Below, in pieces: positions 43,993 to 54,310 of a stretch of 64,000 bases of DNA. The stretch's first letter is position 1. Every line of letters begins with the position of its first letter. The stretch spans positions 2,790,001 to 2,854,000 of the forward strand of contig JAMWBK010000004.1 of assembly GCA_029953675.1 (NCBI GenBank), in the 5' to 3' direction. A program made the position numbers and the translations under genes. Below the pieces are notes generated by a model, which was not told the DNA's origin, did no database searches, and worked only from the letters and a program-made list of their open reading frames with translations. The stretch is from Rhodosorus marinus. Lineage: Eukaryota; Rhodophyta; Stylonematophyceae; Stylonematales; Stylonemataceae.

Positions 43993-44280
43993 GCCATCGA
44001 ACTAGCCATCGAACTAGCCATCGAACTAGCCGTCGAACTAGCCATCGAACTAGCCGTCGAACTAGCCATCGAACTAGCCGTCGAACCAGCCATCGAACTA
44101 GCCATCGAACCAGCCATCGAACCAGCCATCGAACCGGCCATCGAACCGGCCATCGAACCGGCCATCGAACTAGCCATCGAACTAGCCATCGAACTAGCCA
44201 TCGAACTAACCATCGAACCAGCCATCGAACTAGCCGTCGAACCAGCCGTCGAACCAGCCGTTGAACCAGCCGTCGAACCA
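43993..44280. repeat. 12-bp minisatellite, 24 units
   Basis: Twenty-four head-to-tail units of GCCATCGAACTA, starting 60 bases after the stop codon of coiled-coil protein B. Variation is confined mainly to A/G at position 4 and T/C or A/G near the end (CTA, CCA, CCG). Because 12 is a multiple of 3, several frames stay open on both strands (HRTS-, SMAG- and RRLV-type repeats). These are probably not translated. Confidence 0.95.
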
Positions 44281-44674
44281 TCCGACGAGCCGTTGTAGGA
44301 ACAAGGATCCTATTACTACTCTCCAATAACCCCATCCGATTCTGATGCATGAAACCGGCCCTGGAAGTCTAGCCGACGTGGTGGCGGCTAGAGGTTGATT
44401 GCAGCCGAGGACGAAAGCACGATAGGGCACATTTCCGTATCGTGTGTTCCTTAGAGCAAAAATCTGACGGAAGTGCCACGGCGAGCAAGTGGGGAGGCAA
44501 CTGCTTTAGTATACTCGCAAAGTTAGATGGTCTGCCACACTTGGTACTCGCTCAAGGCAGTGTTTTTGTACTAGAAAAGGAATTTATCGTTTTATTGTAC
44601 ATGCAAACGGTTTAGTTTGGCAAAATCTGATTTTAATAATAGGCGCGTCTAGCGCTAACTCCTCCTGATAGTCT
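44281..44674. other. Intergenic
   Basis: No gene seen between the minisatellite and the next minus-strand frame. Confidence 0.4.
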
Positions 44675-45082
44675 TTATGTAGAACGTATCGCGCTACGAG
44701 AAGATGACCCCCTGAAACCGAGCAATAAATGGGTGCGATATCTGTGCGAATTCGACTTGGAAGGCCGACCTTCTATTCGTTTCCTCTCGCCAGGATTGTT
44801 CACCTTCACTCGCTCAACGCACATGACTTGATTCCTGTCGTGGTATCGATCCCGAGAATCCATCGATTCTCGACGAACGCATCGCGTCTTCACAACAACC
44901 TCCTCTCCATGCTCCCCCGTTGCAGTCAAAATGAACTCCTCCGTCTTCAGATGCGGGCACTTCGCGGGTTTCGGGGCCTTGAAGCTCTGGCCAACGCTCT
45001 TGACGCTCCGTTCCCCATCCATACTCCCCTCCCGACCCTCAGAAAAATTTCCTGAGCACTCCAACAAACCCATGTTTAACAA
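44675..45082 (-). CDS. Hypothetical protein, about 120-135 residues
   Basis: An intronless frame whose most likely start is MDGERSVKSVGQ (about 45022) or an upstream Met. It contains PAKCPHLKTEEFILTATGEH and EEVVVKTRCVRRESMDSRDR, then a basic end. The flank upstream is C/A-rich on the plus strand, as for other minus-strand genes. No family is recognised; the plus-strand frame at 44729-45055 is the weaker alternative. Confidence 0.35.
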   Translation of the reverse strand: MLNMGLLECSGNFSEGREGSMDGERSVKSVGQSFKAPKPAKCPHLKTEEFILTATGEHGEEVVVKTRCVRRESMDSRDRYHDRNQVMCVERVKVNNPGERKRIEGRPSKSNSHRYRTHLLLGFRGSSSRSAIRST

Positions 45083-45930
45083 ATATGTTCAAATGCCTTC
45101 AAAACCAACCTCCGTCCTCGATTAAAACTTCAAACTAAACCGGATTTTCACAAGCTCCGATCACGGTTAATCCTACCACGAGTAACATGCCTGCTCTCAT
45201 CAGTAGCTACCTCTGATATAAACCTCCATCAGGTTCACCACATCCACTCCAGCCCCAAAATTCCAACCACAATTAACAAAATGCCAATAAGACTAAAAAT
45301 CAACTTTTGCCCATTCAGAGCATAATATCTGTTTTAACCAATAATAATGCTATACTATTTACAAATTAGCGAATTAACATAAGCAAAAACTTTTTTCAAC
45401 CAATTAACCAAAGGAATGATCTGAATTTGTCCAATAAACAGACTAATATATATCAATACGTTTAATAATTTTATATAAACATCAAAGTAATTCTTGAAAA
45501 ATAGATCATTTTACTAAGGATCCTTTTTGCAGCCGTTTCCCAAAGGGGCCATTCCGAATTCAAAAAAATTCCGCTTTTCTTTGGAGACCCTATTGATCGT
45601 TTCACCCACCCCCCTTCTTCCCGCGCACTTGTACTCGTTTCGCCAACACAAACCCCCTAATATCAAGAAAAGCAAAATATGGTGAGTATATTTAGGGGGT
45701 AAAATAACTTCACAAGTATAATAGTCGGAATTTAATCTTTTTAAAGGGATCGTGTTGAACATACTGATTTTAAGAATGGGCGAAGGGGTAAAAACTACCC
45801 TGTTTGGAGAGTGAAAAAAAACTAGGGCCTGGTATTGACTTTTGTAATGTAGTTACTGTTAACTTTCCCTGGAGAGAGGGTGGGGTTGGAGGATGTTTTA
45901 GGGTAGTAATGAAGAGATGGTGTTGAGACG
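45083..45930. other. AT-rich intergenic region
   Basis: 45200-45500 is AT-rich with no frame. 45840-45930 is G/T-rich on the plus strand and leads into the frame at 45931. Confidence 0.45.
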
Positions 45931-46221
45931 ATGGACGAGCTTTCTCATGGCAAAACAGATCGTAGGCGACCTGCTCTGGTAAGGGGAGAAGAGAGAAAGG
46001 TGCCCCACCCTTTGGCGGATATCGATCTGATGCTAGATGGGTTTCTAGGAGATCGCCAATGTGCTGATATCTTGGGACACCGCCTTAGTCTTGGTTTATT
46101 TTGGAACTTTTATTTTCTGCATCCAAGTTGTCTATGCGAATTGGTTGAAAGTGTCCAAAACACTCATAGCAAGAACGGGAACTTCAGGGTGCGGCTCTGT
46201 CATCACAAGTTTCGGCAGTGA
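45931..46221 (+). CDS. Hypothetical protein, possibly spliced
   Basis: An ATG directly after a G/T-rich leader opens 96 residues: MDELSHGKTDRRRPAL, then HPLADIDLMLDGFLGDRQCA. A GTAAGG donor after PAL (45979) suggests an intron is also possible. No family is recognised. Support comes from the leader composition and the protein-like first half. Confidence 0.3.
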   Translation: MDELSHGKTDRRRPALVRGEERKVPHPLADIDLMLDGFLGDRQCADILGHRLSLGLFWNFYFLHPSCLCELVESVQNTHSKNGNFRVRLCHHKFRQ

Positions 46222-46503
46222 GTTGTTGGGTAGTACCTGAGAGAGTGTGGGTTTTCTTGACTGATGATCTGTTCGTGATACGAGTGGAGGGGGGAAATTG
46301 TCTTTGAAACGAATTAGGTCTGTGGCGCTGGGAAGGTCTGTGTTGTGTAACCTAGGTTGTCTCGTTTTCTTCTGGCTTTGCATTCTTCCTGTTTTATGCA
46401 ACAAGCTGTGCTTTGACAGCCTTTAGATTCATGGTAGGTGAGGACCATTGGAGCTTCAAGCTCCGTGAAACGTCAACTGGTGTGTCTGCTGGAAGCAAAG
46501 ATT

Positions 46504-47997
46504 TCAGGTCGGGGTAGATTCGACTAGAAATGCCTCTCGAATTTCATCTGCCTCAGAATCGAGCTGTCTGGCTTGGAACGTCGCGGCAACCTCCCCGACG
46601 ATCGCAGGATCCAACGTTTCCTTGCGTGATTTCATATGCTCAAGTAGTGTCCTCAAGTCCTCTATACACCCGTCCTCAACAAAGAGAGCCAGCGACATTC
46701 TACAAGCCTCAGCATTCGGCCACGCACTGTCGCGCCTGGACCATCTCAGCATGGCCCTGACGTCAGCTGTTCGTTTCTCTTTCGCGAAAGCAATGATTGC
46801 CGAGCTGTACACAGCGTAATTTGGAGTTACGTCGTCAACTGCCATTTGTTTCAAACTCTTTTGCACACCTTCCAAATCACCACAGTGCGATTGAGCAACA
46901 ACTAGGCCATCGTACAACTTTCTGTCTTTCCTTGCTCCTTCGATCACCAACTCGCCTGCGAGCAGGTTGACCGCCTCCGCGGATCCCGTCTCGTACGCAC
47001 ACAGTTTAAGTAGCGACCTCGCGATACTGGAGTTGGCTGGAATCCTATCCATCTTCATCCTCCTTCTGCAAATACGTGAGTCCTCAAACCGATTGCATTC
47101 ACAGAATCCAGCAAAGCAGGCGTCATAGACCTCTACTTCAGCGTATTTTCCTTTGTTTTCCTCGATAAATAGCATCCTCTCGACGCTTTTGAAATCTCCA
47201 AGCTTTGCATATTCCCTTGTCAAAGCCTTCACGGCATCGGTATCTGGAACCCTTCCTGTATCGAGCATTCGTGTTAACACCATGTCTGCCTTATCCATTG
47301 AACTACCAGCACAGAGGCCTTGGATGACTCTCGACAAGAGCGAATCAGATGGATTGATTCCGCTCCGAAGAGCTCGTCTGAAAACGTCTTCGACGGCCTC
47401 ATGATCTCCTACTAATGTGAAGAGCTTTGCCAGTATCACGTAGGTCCGTAGACTTGGCTTTATCCCGTCCTTTGACATCTCATTCATCAGGTTCTGCGCC
47501 TTTCCTTTGTCCTTGGTACCCAGACATGTGAGAATCAGAGAATTATAGAACTCGACTGTTCTTCTGACGCGCTTCTCCTCCATTTTCTTTGTAAGGAGCT
47601 CAATCGCTTTGAACTTCCTTAGTCTATGATAGAGGGTAACCAGCTCAGCATAGCTCCGCCCGTCCGGAGACACACGAGCTTCTTCCATGATCGTGAACAG
47701 GCGTTCTCCAGCCTCCCTGGACTTTGTCACTGCACATACGCGTAACAGTCGATTGAAAAGTGCAAGATCGGGATACTGCCCGCTGTCCATCATCCTGTCG
47801 AGCTTCTGAAAGGCCTTGGTTGTCTTCCTTCTGCTGAACAGCTTGGCAACAGTCCCGGTTTCCCTCGCCAGGTTCTCCCATCTCCTCTGCGCCTCATCCT
47901 TCTTCCTCGAACACACAGAAACCTCCCGACACCGAGTATACGCCAGTCCAAACCTCGAACTAGGCCAGCACACGAAGCTCAAATCCCCTCCTACCAT
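46504..47997 (-). CDS. PPR protein, P class, intronless
   Basis: 497 residues from the first true ATG at 47997 (the frame extends to a TTG at 48015). After a leader with Phe at position 8 and several Arg (MVGGDLSFVCWPSSRFGLAY) come about eleven tandem 35-residue PPR motifs, for example EFYNSLILTCLGTKDKGKAQ and MSKDGIKPS, and VYSSAIIAFAKEKRTADVRA. No PLS, DYW, E or SMR domain is present, so it is a pure P-class protein. Such proteins bind single-stranded organellar RNA and act in end protection, splicing or translation. Many motifs have non-standard residues at the recognition positions, so a target cannot be read with confidence. Plastid or mitochondrial location is inferred. Confidence 0.85.
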   Translation of the reverse strand: MVGGDLSFVCWPSSRFGLAYTRCREVSVCSRKKDEAQRRWENLARETGTVAKLFSRRKTTKAFQKLDRMMDSGQYPDLALFNRLLRVCAVTKSREAGERLFTIMEEARVSPDGRSYAELVTLYHRLRKFKAIELLTKKMEEKRVRRTVEFYNSLILTCLGTKDKGKAQNLMNEMSKDGIKPSLRTYVILAKLFTLVGDHEAVEDVFRRALRSGINPSDSLLSRVIQGLCAGSSMDKADMVLTRMLDTGRVPDTDAVKALTREYAKLGDFKSVERMLFIEENKGKYAEVEVYDACFAGFCECNRFEDSRICRRRMKMDRIPANSSIARSLLKLCAYETGSAEAVNLLAGELVIEGARKDRKLYDGLVVAQSHCGDLEGVQKSLKQMAVDDVTPNYAVYSSAIIAFAKEKRTADVRAMLRWSRRDSAWPNAEACRMSLALFVEDGCIEDLRTLLEHMKSRKETLDPAIVGEVAATFQARQLDSEADEIREAFLVESTPT

Positions 47998-48103
47998 CTT
48001 CAAAGGCACACCCAAATCCGCCTCCTAAAGCCTGCATGTCTCTCACAAATTCCAAAACCCCATCGAGAGCTTCAACAGAGCCAGGGTACTTGAATCAATA
48101 CAC

Positions 48104-48865
48104 ATGCGCAGCACTCTGGCTATCCCACCTCTCCTCTGTAACCCGCAGAAAGCACCTCGTCCTTCTCCATCTGTTGCTGCCTTCATCCAATTGCTTTCCT
48201 CAGCTTCGAAGAGGTCATCATTCTCCTCAAGGAGGTCAACCTTTCCTCTATGCTCAGTGAAACTGGTCGCAGCTTTTAGCTCCTCTTATTTAGTCGCGGA
48301 GCTTTAAACAAGACCTTTTGTGAGGGGCGTTCATCGAATCCATACCCTTCCAATGTTGTGGAACCAGTTTCTAGTTCAGACCAAATCATGAAACCTACTA
48401 TTGACGATTATGATGAGGACGATAGCTCAACATCGGTTCCCTTGTGAAGAAGACCACTGGCAATGAAGCGAAGGGTCAGCTTACAGTCTTTAAGAGTCGA
48501 TGTGGTCATCACAACTTGTCACGCTTGGGGACCCTCTGAGCCTATTCTAATCGTTTGGTAGTGCGCTCTTGCATGACAGAACGGTATGGTTGAGCGGATG
48601 GAAGAGGATCTTCATACACGTACATCCCTCCTCCCACCATAGTGACCCTCTCAGCGTCCACGAACTCTTCGAGCTAGGCACTCAACCTCCTTACGAAGAT
48701 GACCGGCGAAATATGTTCAGAAACTGGGATTTCTGCGAACACATGCGTTCGGTGTCTGAGACCAAAGCGGCTTTGGCGGTTGCCAAACAGATGCACGAAC
48801 GCGCCACTATCCACAGCCAAATCAATGGCAGGAACCCGCCCTCATTCACCAGTAGAGTCCTCTAA
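48104..48865 (+). CDS. Organelle-targeted protein, three exons, unknown function
   Basis: Exons 48104-48256, 48313-48443 and 48562-48865 (phases 0 and 2) give 195 residues. The first exon encodes a textbook targeting peptide: MRSTLAIPPLLCNPQKAPRP, then Ser-, Lys- and Arg-rich without acidic residues for 50 residues. The second exon is acidic (DDYDEDDSS). The third is a compact domain with HDRTVWLSGWKRIFIHVHP and RRNMFRNWDFCEHMRSVSE. The leader lacks the early Phe of other candidates, so the mitochondrion is at least as likely as the plastid. It begins 107 bases from the divergent PPR gene. No family is recognised. Confidence 0.55.
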
Positions 48866-48986
48866 ACGGCGTGCCCATCAATTACAGCGCAAACAAAGTG
48901 CACATGGAAACTCAAAGAAACTCAACTACCTCTGGCCTGAGCTGGGCTCATAACCTGTTGTTTGGCCGAGCACAGCCTTTCACCAA

Positions 48987-49304
48987 TCATACTAAGGAGG
49001 TTATGCTCCTAGCTTGAAGAGCGTATTTTACGGACAGGCACCTGCTCTCATCCTCCAGCAGTTTCTGCTGAACCACGCCATACCTTGGCAGATGATCTCG
49101 AGCAGGAAGGGTAACGACCTTGGACGTTAACACAGCACAACTTGGCCACGGTTCGACAAAGCTTAGGGAGAACGACGTTCCTTTGCTAGTCTCGAATACT
49201 AGTTTCGTGCTATCAGGAAGCAGTACAAGGTCTGCTTGGTCTCGCTTCTGGATGTTCAGTGATGAGCTACTTTGTGAAGATCTTCTCCTGGAACGGTTGG
49301 TGAC
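48987..49304 (-). CDS. Coding-like frame without a start, unknown protein
   Basis: A 105-codon minus-strand frame ends at a TGA (48987-48989) and has strong protein character: QADLVLLPDSTKLVFETSKG, SFVEPWPSCAVLTSKVV, LPRYGVVQQKLLEDESRC. It has no Met near its 5' side. An ATG at about 49407 precedes a T9 run (A9 at 49329-49337 on the plus strand) after which the phase no longer matches. A one-base homopolymer error or a short intron with acceptor near 49305 would connect them. It follows the PPR gene tail-to-head. No family is recognised. Confidence 0.4.
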   Translation of the reverse strand, partial: VTNRSRRRSSQSSSSLNIQKRDQADLVLLPDSTKLVFETSKGTSFSLSFVEPWPSCAVLTSKVVTLPARDHLPRYGVVQQKLLEDESRCLSVKYALQARSITSLV

Positions 49305-49470
49305 TGCGTCGCCGGCAGGTGCAGAGAAAAAAAAAGTATGGCTGGGGGCTTTTGATCCAACTAAATATCTTTTTTATATTGTCACTAGTCCTACTGTCCA
49401 TCCTTCTGTTAGTGCTTCTGTTTTTGTTACTACAATCTGTACGTGATATAGTGAGTTGCGTGCTCCCTCC

Positions 49471-51450
49471 CTAGCTGGATACCGGTACGATGCGATCCTT
49501 CTCGATTGCTGAAATTGCCGTAGCAATGATGAAGGAATAAGCGTCGTTGATGTCGGTGGTTGTTGATATGGCTCTGTCTTCACGAATGTCTCCCGTGTTG
49601 ATGATGTCTCTTTTCCGGAGGATCTTCGCGGCCTCGACAAGCGCGGGCCGAAACAGATCCGGATTGGATTTAGTTGCCGCAGTCAGTGAGCTGATGATGC
49701 CCTTACTGGGCCATTCACCCGTCGCCTGCATGTGCTGCAGCGTCTCTATGACTAAATCAGGGTCTTGCTTTGAAATGAACGATTGGAAGAAGTGGTAGTA
49801 GGTCGCAGCACCAATCTTGAGCCCGCTTCTCTCCATTTCCAATACAATCTTCTTCGCCTTCACGAGCTTTCCCTGCTCGCACGAAACTCGGACTAGGGTT
49901 GAGAATAGCCATCCAGTCGGTCGGGTTCCGCGCTCCCGCAGCTTTGTCAGGATCTGAAATATTTCCGACTCCATTCCCGCCTTAATCAGTGCATACAAGG
50001 CACTGGCGTACGTTCGAGTCGAAATTCGCACCCGATCTGACTTCATCGATTCCAGGACTTCCATTACACGATTGATGTCCCCTCGCTCACTGTACGCGCT
50101 GAGAAGCTCCCTGAACGACGCACCACCCAACTTGAAGCCTTCCGCCTTCCAGCTGCTGATCGTCTCCTCGGCGAGTTCAATGTTTCCTTCAGAACAGAAC
50201 ATACGAATGATCGAAGCATACGACTCATCGTGCAATGGAATCCCTTTGCTCACCAGCTCGCGGAGGTTTGTCAGTGCCTCCTCCCTGTGCCCCCTGTTCG
50301 CATATATCTGAACTGCCTCCCATGTGCAATCGCGATTGGGCACCACTCCTAACCGTGACATGCGCTCGAATACAACTTTGACGTTGTCCAGCTCGTCGTA
50401 CTCATCGTAAAGACGAAGCATCACTCGTAGAGTATCTGAATTTGGCTCAATATCTGCTGCCAACATGTCCTCTAGTTTCTCCTCAGCTGCCGCAATCCCA
50501 AACGCTTTTCCGTGGCCCTCGATGAAGTGGTTGTAGGTCAGAGCAGTTGGGATAGCAAAACGGAATCGATGAATCATGTAAAACAGGTGGTCCAACGCTT
50601 TCGCATCGCCGAGCCTTGCGTATTCCCCGCTCAGTAAAGAGAAAGGTTCCTCGCTTGGCTTCTTCCCTCGCTTCTTCATTGTCTTAATGAGTTCCAATGC
50701 CTTCTTGTATCTACCCAACTTTGTGTAGGCCTCAACTAGCGCCAAGTAGATTTCGTAGGTTGGTTTGATCTTACGCTGCCTTAATGTCGAGTACGTTTCA
50801 ACCACTTGATCTGGCTTGTTGACGTAGTTCTGCAATCTCATGATCTTATAAAACAGATGAATGTCTGGCTCCACGTGACACTCGTTGATTTCTCGGTAAA
50901 TCGTCTCAGCGGTGGAGTAGTCTTGTACGCTGAAGTACGCTTCGAGAAGAAGCCGAAAAATGACGGTGTTTGGCATGATCTCCAGCTCCTTCATTCGTGC
51001 ATACATTTTCTCCATATTGTCAATATCCGCACTCTCAGAATACTTGGATAGCATCTGAGAGCAAGTTACAAAATCTGGGGGTACGTCGGAGTCGATCATG
51101 TCCTCAAACAGAATCTCAGCTTCTCGCATAGCGTATTTTCTCCCGAGCGCCGCAATAAGCTTGTTGAATGTGTAAGTTGTAGGAAGAAGCTGGTTGGCTC
51201 TCATCTCCGAATACCTCTCCATGGCAAGCTCTATCTTCCCACCATCAATCAGCTCAAGAATAAGTGCGACCTCCTTATCCACGCTGACAATCTCAAGGTC
51301 TAGGTTCTTCTTTTTCCTTGAGACCAAGTCCTCCGCCATGCTGAACTTCCTAGTGGCCATCATGGCGACTTCTCCCTTCACACGGGAGCATCGTCCTCCT
51401 AGCCCACCGTTCCCAACCGGTACGGTCAAACCCAAAACGAAACCCATCAT
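49471..51450 (-). CDS. PPR protein, P class, intronless
   Basis: 659 residues. The leader is MMGFVLGLTVPVGNGGLGGR, with the MxGFV start seen in other proteins here; two ATGs are adjacent and either may be used. Fourteen consecutive 35-residue PPR motifs run from about residue 92 to 582 (one has 36), e.g. TYTFNKLIAALGRKYAMREA and YASALYALIKAGMESEIFQI, preceded by a half motif. No C-terminal editing domain. Many recognition positions are atypical (R, Y, E or A at position 5), so sequence specificity is hard to predict. An organellar RNA-binding role is expected from the family. Confidence 0.9.
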   Translation of the reverse strand: MMGFVLGLTVPVGNGGLGGRCSRVKGEVAMMATRKFSMAEDLVSRKKKNLDLEIVSVDKEVALILELIDGGKIELAMERYSEMRANQLLPTTYTFNKLIAALGRKYAMREAEILFEDMIDSDVPPDFVTCSQMLSKYSESADIDNMEKMYARMKELEIMPNTVIFRLLLEAYFSVQDYSTAETIYREINECHVEPDIHLFYKIMRLQNYVNKPDQVVETYSTLRQRKIKPTYEIYLALVEAYTKLGRYKKALELIKTMKKRGKKPSEEPFSLLSGEYARLGDAKALDHLFYMIHRFRFAIPTALTYNHFIEGHGKAFGIAAAEEKLEDMLAADIEPNSDTLRVMLRLYDEYDELDNVKVVFERMSRLGVVPNRDCTWEAVQIYANRGHREEALTNLRELVSKGIPLHDESYASIIRMFCSEGNIELAEETISSWKAEGFKLGGASFRELLSAYSERGDINRVMEVLESMKSDRVRISTRTYASALYALIKAGMESEIFQILTKLRERGTRPTGWLFSTLVRVSCEQGKLVKAKKIVLEMERSGLKIGAATYYHFFQSFISKQDPDLVIETLQHMQATGEWPSKGIISSLTAATKSNPDLFRPALVEAAKILRKRDIINTGDIREDRAISTTTDINDAYSFIIATAISAIEKDRIVPVSS

Positions 51451-52006
51451 AGCGAATCCTAGAAAAAAAAACCGTCACTTGTACGCAACCCTCACCGCTG
51501 CTCAACTACAGTACAAAAACATCCTTCTCATCCTAACAGACACCCCGCCACATTCCTACCCTAGCAACCCCGTTTCCGCAGATTTCCGGCAACCCACTCC
51601 GTGCTCACTGCTTCCTCATAAAGCCCTCTGCAATAATATCAAAAGCACAGTAGACTCGGAAATGGTCAGCATTCCAACGTCTGTCGTCCCCGAAACCCAT
51701 TCCCAACCAACCACACAACTTCCGCTTCCACACACACACGCATACCCCTCCGTCCAATCTAGAAACCAACAAAAAAAATTGTCTTTCCTCAGACACATCG
51801 GCAACAGACTCTACGACCTTTGTTTCTACCCACACCCGTTTCACTATTCAAGATGAGCACGGGGCAGCGTCGCTTCAAAGCCCTGCGCGTTTGCAACGCT
51901 GAAGGATACAAACCATAGTCGCCTTCACCGAAAAACGCTAGAACAAGGAGACGTCATGCCGCGGCGCACGTTCCCAAAGATTTTATTGAGAATTACGCGC
52001 TTCTTC
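51451..52006. other. Intergenic, PPR leader region
   Basis: C/A-rich on the plus strand to about 51800, i.e. a G/T-rich leader for the minus-strand PPR gene. No other gene is supported. Confidence 0.45.
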
Positions 52007-52261
52007 TCATCGATGGGTTGCCTTGCGAACGCCGCTTCCTAAGTTCACCGATGAAGTCGGATTTTTTTGAAGGTGGAAGAAAGTGTAGTCCAACGGGCAT
52101 CTCGTGCCTTCGGGGTTTTCTCTGAAAGTACTCTGACTAAGGACAGGGCCTCCCTCCAGGAAACAAGCCGGTACGTGAAGAGCCTCTTGACTTAATGCGA
52201 GTATGTACTCGTGGCGTTGTTCGATTGCAGTTTTGGGGGTGGAGAACTGGTGGTCCGGCAT
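52007..52261 (-). CDS. Hypothetical protein, 84 residues
   Basis: An ATG at 52261 opens MPDHQFSTPKTAIEQRHEYI, then LSQEALHVPACFLEGGPVLS, to a stop at 52007. The composition is protein-like and the frame is intact, but no domain is recognised. A further 5' exon is possible. Confidence 0.35.
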   Translation of the reverse strand: MPDHQFSTPKTAIEQRHEYILALSQEALHVPACFLEGGPVLSQSTFRENPEGTRCPLDYTFFHLQKNPTSSVNLGSGVRKATHR

Positions 52262-52562
52262 GTTGCTTACGACTCTAAGCAGGTGTTCTTCTGAATATGC
52301 TCTCGTTCAGTACACGATCTCTCTGTCAGGCAGTCGTCTGAGCCCCTTGTGGCAGCTTCCACTTTTGCGTCGGGCTTCGGACTAGAGGAATGTCATGTAG
52401 CAACATCTTGTCATGCTGCTGCAATCAGGCATTGTGACATTGGAAAAAAAAGTGCATAAGACAACAGCTGAATCGCATATTTTATTGACAAATTCTCAGC
52501 TAGCTGCCTCGAGGCAGCGCATGGTAAGTTGAAGATATTCATAAATAATAGTACAGCTCGAT

Positions 52563-52778
52563 TTACAGAAACGGCATTCTGTTCAGGCTATACAAACTCT
52601 GCGAGCTATGCAAGAGGCTCAGCTCAGTCGCACTCTTCCTAGGCATTTTTCTGTTCTCGGTAGGATATCCTTCCGCTTGCAAAAGCAGAATGTTCGCCTC
52701 CTTTTCCTCCATCTTCAACGCGCTCACTGGATCCCTCGGCATCATAACGGGACTACTTGTAGTAGAATATCCCTCCAT
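52563..52778 (-). CDS. Hypothetical small protein
   Basis: A 71-residue frame (MEGYSTTSSPVMMPRDPVSA, then LKMEEKEANILLLQAEGYPT), hydrophilic and helical. A plus-strand frame at 52690 overlaps it. Weak support. Confidence 0.25.
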   Translation of the reverse strand: MEGYSTTSSPVMMPRDPVSALKMEEKEANILLLQAEGYPTENRKMPRKSATELSLLHSSQSLYSLNRMPFL

Positions 52779-54269
52779 CGAGTCTTTCAAAACAATTTCT
52801 TCGAATAAAACCCTTCACCAATCTTATCTGTTTACCCAATACCTTGTCACAGCGTTCCTCCACTCTACCTTCGCTTCAAAAAGCACAGCCCATCTTTATA
52901 CGCACATCCACAGGACAAATCCAGCGAGAAAACCAACAGACCGTAATCGAGCACAGAGAAATCTTCAATGAAATTCACTGATTCAGATTGATAAGAAGGG
53001 GTGAACACCAAACCGATGAAGACACTGCCAAAGTACTATGTGCTACAGCACATAATTGTATCAGCCCTTCCCACCATATCCCATTTCTCAATGTACAAGC
53101 CAAAATCACTTTCCATTCCCCTCCCCCCCCCACCCACCGCGGGGGGATTAGATTACGAACATCCAAAAAAGGAAAAATGCGGTGTCAGGCATTCAGCATT
53201 CAGCAGCTCTGTCCTGTTTAAAAGTTTACATAATACAAAATAAATGTGTTGGTCGCCGTCACCGTGATCGTCCGCAAACGGCCCGTTCGAAACAATCTGC
53301 AGCTGAGTCTCTCAAAAAACTTCTCAAAAACTTATATTTAGTTCGAGCCCATTGGAACTCTATGAAAATCAAGGGTTTGGAAAACAGCTAATATAGTTCG
53401 AGCCCATTGGAACTCTGTTAAAATCAAGGGTTTGGAAAACAGCTAAAATAGTTATCAATTCGCCTTTTTAGCCGTTTTCGTAAACTAATGAAAATATGTT
53501 AATTCTTGGTAGGGAAAAACGCTCAGGTTGGAGGCCAGCTTTGGATCGTAGCCCTTTTCATGTCATGAAAGGAGAAAGGGGGTAGAGATATGGTTTTACG
53601 CATTCCGGATCCTTAAATTATTTACTGGAAATGGTTTTTATCGTTGTCTGTTTGGAATGGTCACCGGGGTTGAGTGAGAGGATGGATGGTTGATGGTTTT
53701 CCGGATGAGCGTTCGGGATTGATGTTTCGGGCTCTGGTCATGGAAAGGGAAGGAAAGCCACTAAGAGGGACAAGGATCAGACGTTTGGAAATCGTGTACC
53801 CCATTTGTCAAGTTGTCCACTGGTTTTGACCTTTTTTGGGCAGTTTTGAAACATGCATTTTGCGTTTTTCACGCTTTTTCAATACTTTTTATGCTCTACT
53901 TTTGTTTTGGGGTGGATCGCATCAAGGTGGGGAGGGCGGCTAAGGGGGGATGGACCTCTGTGTCATCTTGGAAGCGCTTTTGATGTTTGCTGGTTCGAAG
54001 TTTGTATCCAGGGGGTGTGAGGACTAAACGAAACCATTCGTGAAGCCTATGTAGAGCTCGGTAAATCAAGCCGAGATATCTTATATTGCGGGGCACGTTA
54101 GGTCCTTAAAATTCGTAGGTCGGGCTCAGTTTAGTAAGGATCGCCCCATCTCAGGGCCGTGCGCGTCCGATTAATTTGATGTGGAGCTTTCCAGACGTCC
54201 CATCCCGCCAAACCCCTTCCGCTCGAAGTGTTGAGGCTCTGCAATCAAATCCGAAGTCGCCTGCACGTA
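52779..54269. other. Intergenic
   Basis: No supported gene over 1.5 kb. It has a C run near 53125, the 55-bp tandem duplication at 53341 and a G/T-rich stretch at 53640-53720 that resembles the leaders of plus-strand genes but has no gene following it. Confidence 0.4.
53341..53450 (+). repeat. 55-bp tandem duplication
   Basis: GTTCGAGCCCATTGGAACTC and the bases after it occur at 53341-53395 and again at 53396-53450 with only a few differences. Confidence 0.9.
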
Positions 54270-54310
54270 TCGCAAGTGTAGCCTCAACGTCGTTTAGGCT
54301 ACACTTGCGA
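54270..54310. repeat. Near-perfect 41-bp palindrome
   Basis: TCGCAAGTGTAGCCT (54270-54284) is followed after 11 bases by its exact reverse complement (54296-54310). The 11-base centre, CAACGTCGTTT, pairs again through AACG/CGTT, leaving one mismatch and one central base. A strong hairpin or cruciform is possible. Confidence 0.95.

Noticed and set aside
43774-44350. Frames of RRLVRWLV, SMAG and HRTS repeats
   Set aside because: They arise because the 12-bp minisatellite is open in several frames; no start, splice or flank supports translation.
49374-49640. Extra minus-strand gene after the PPR stop (88 codons)
   Set aside because: It overlaps the PPR C-terminus in another frame and has no protein-like composition.
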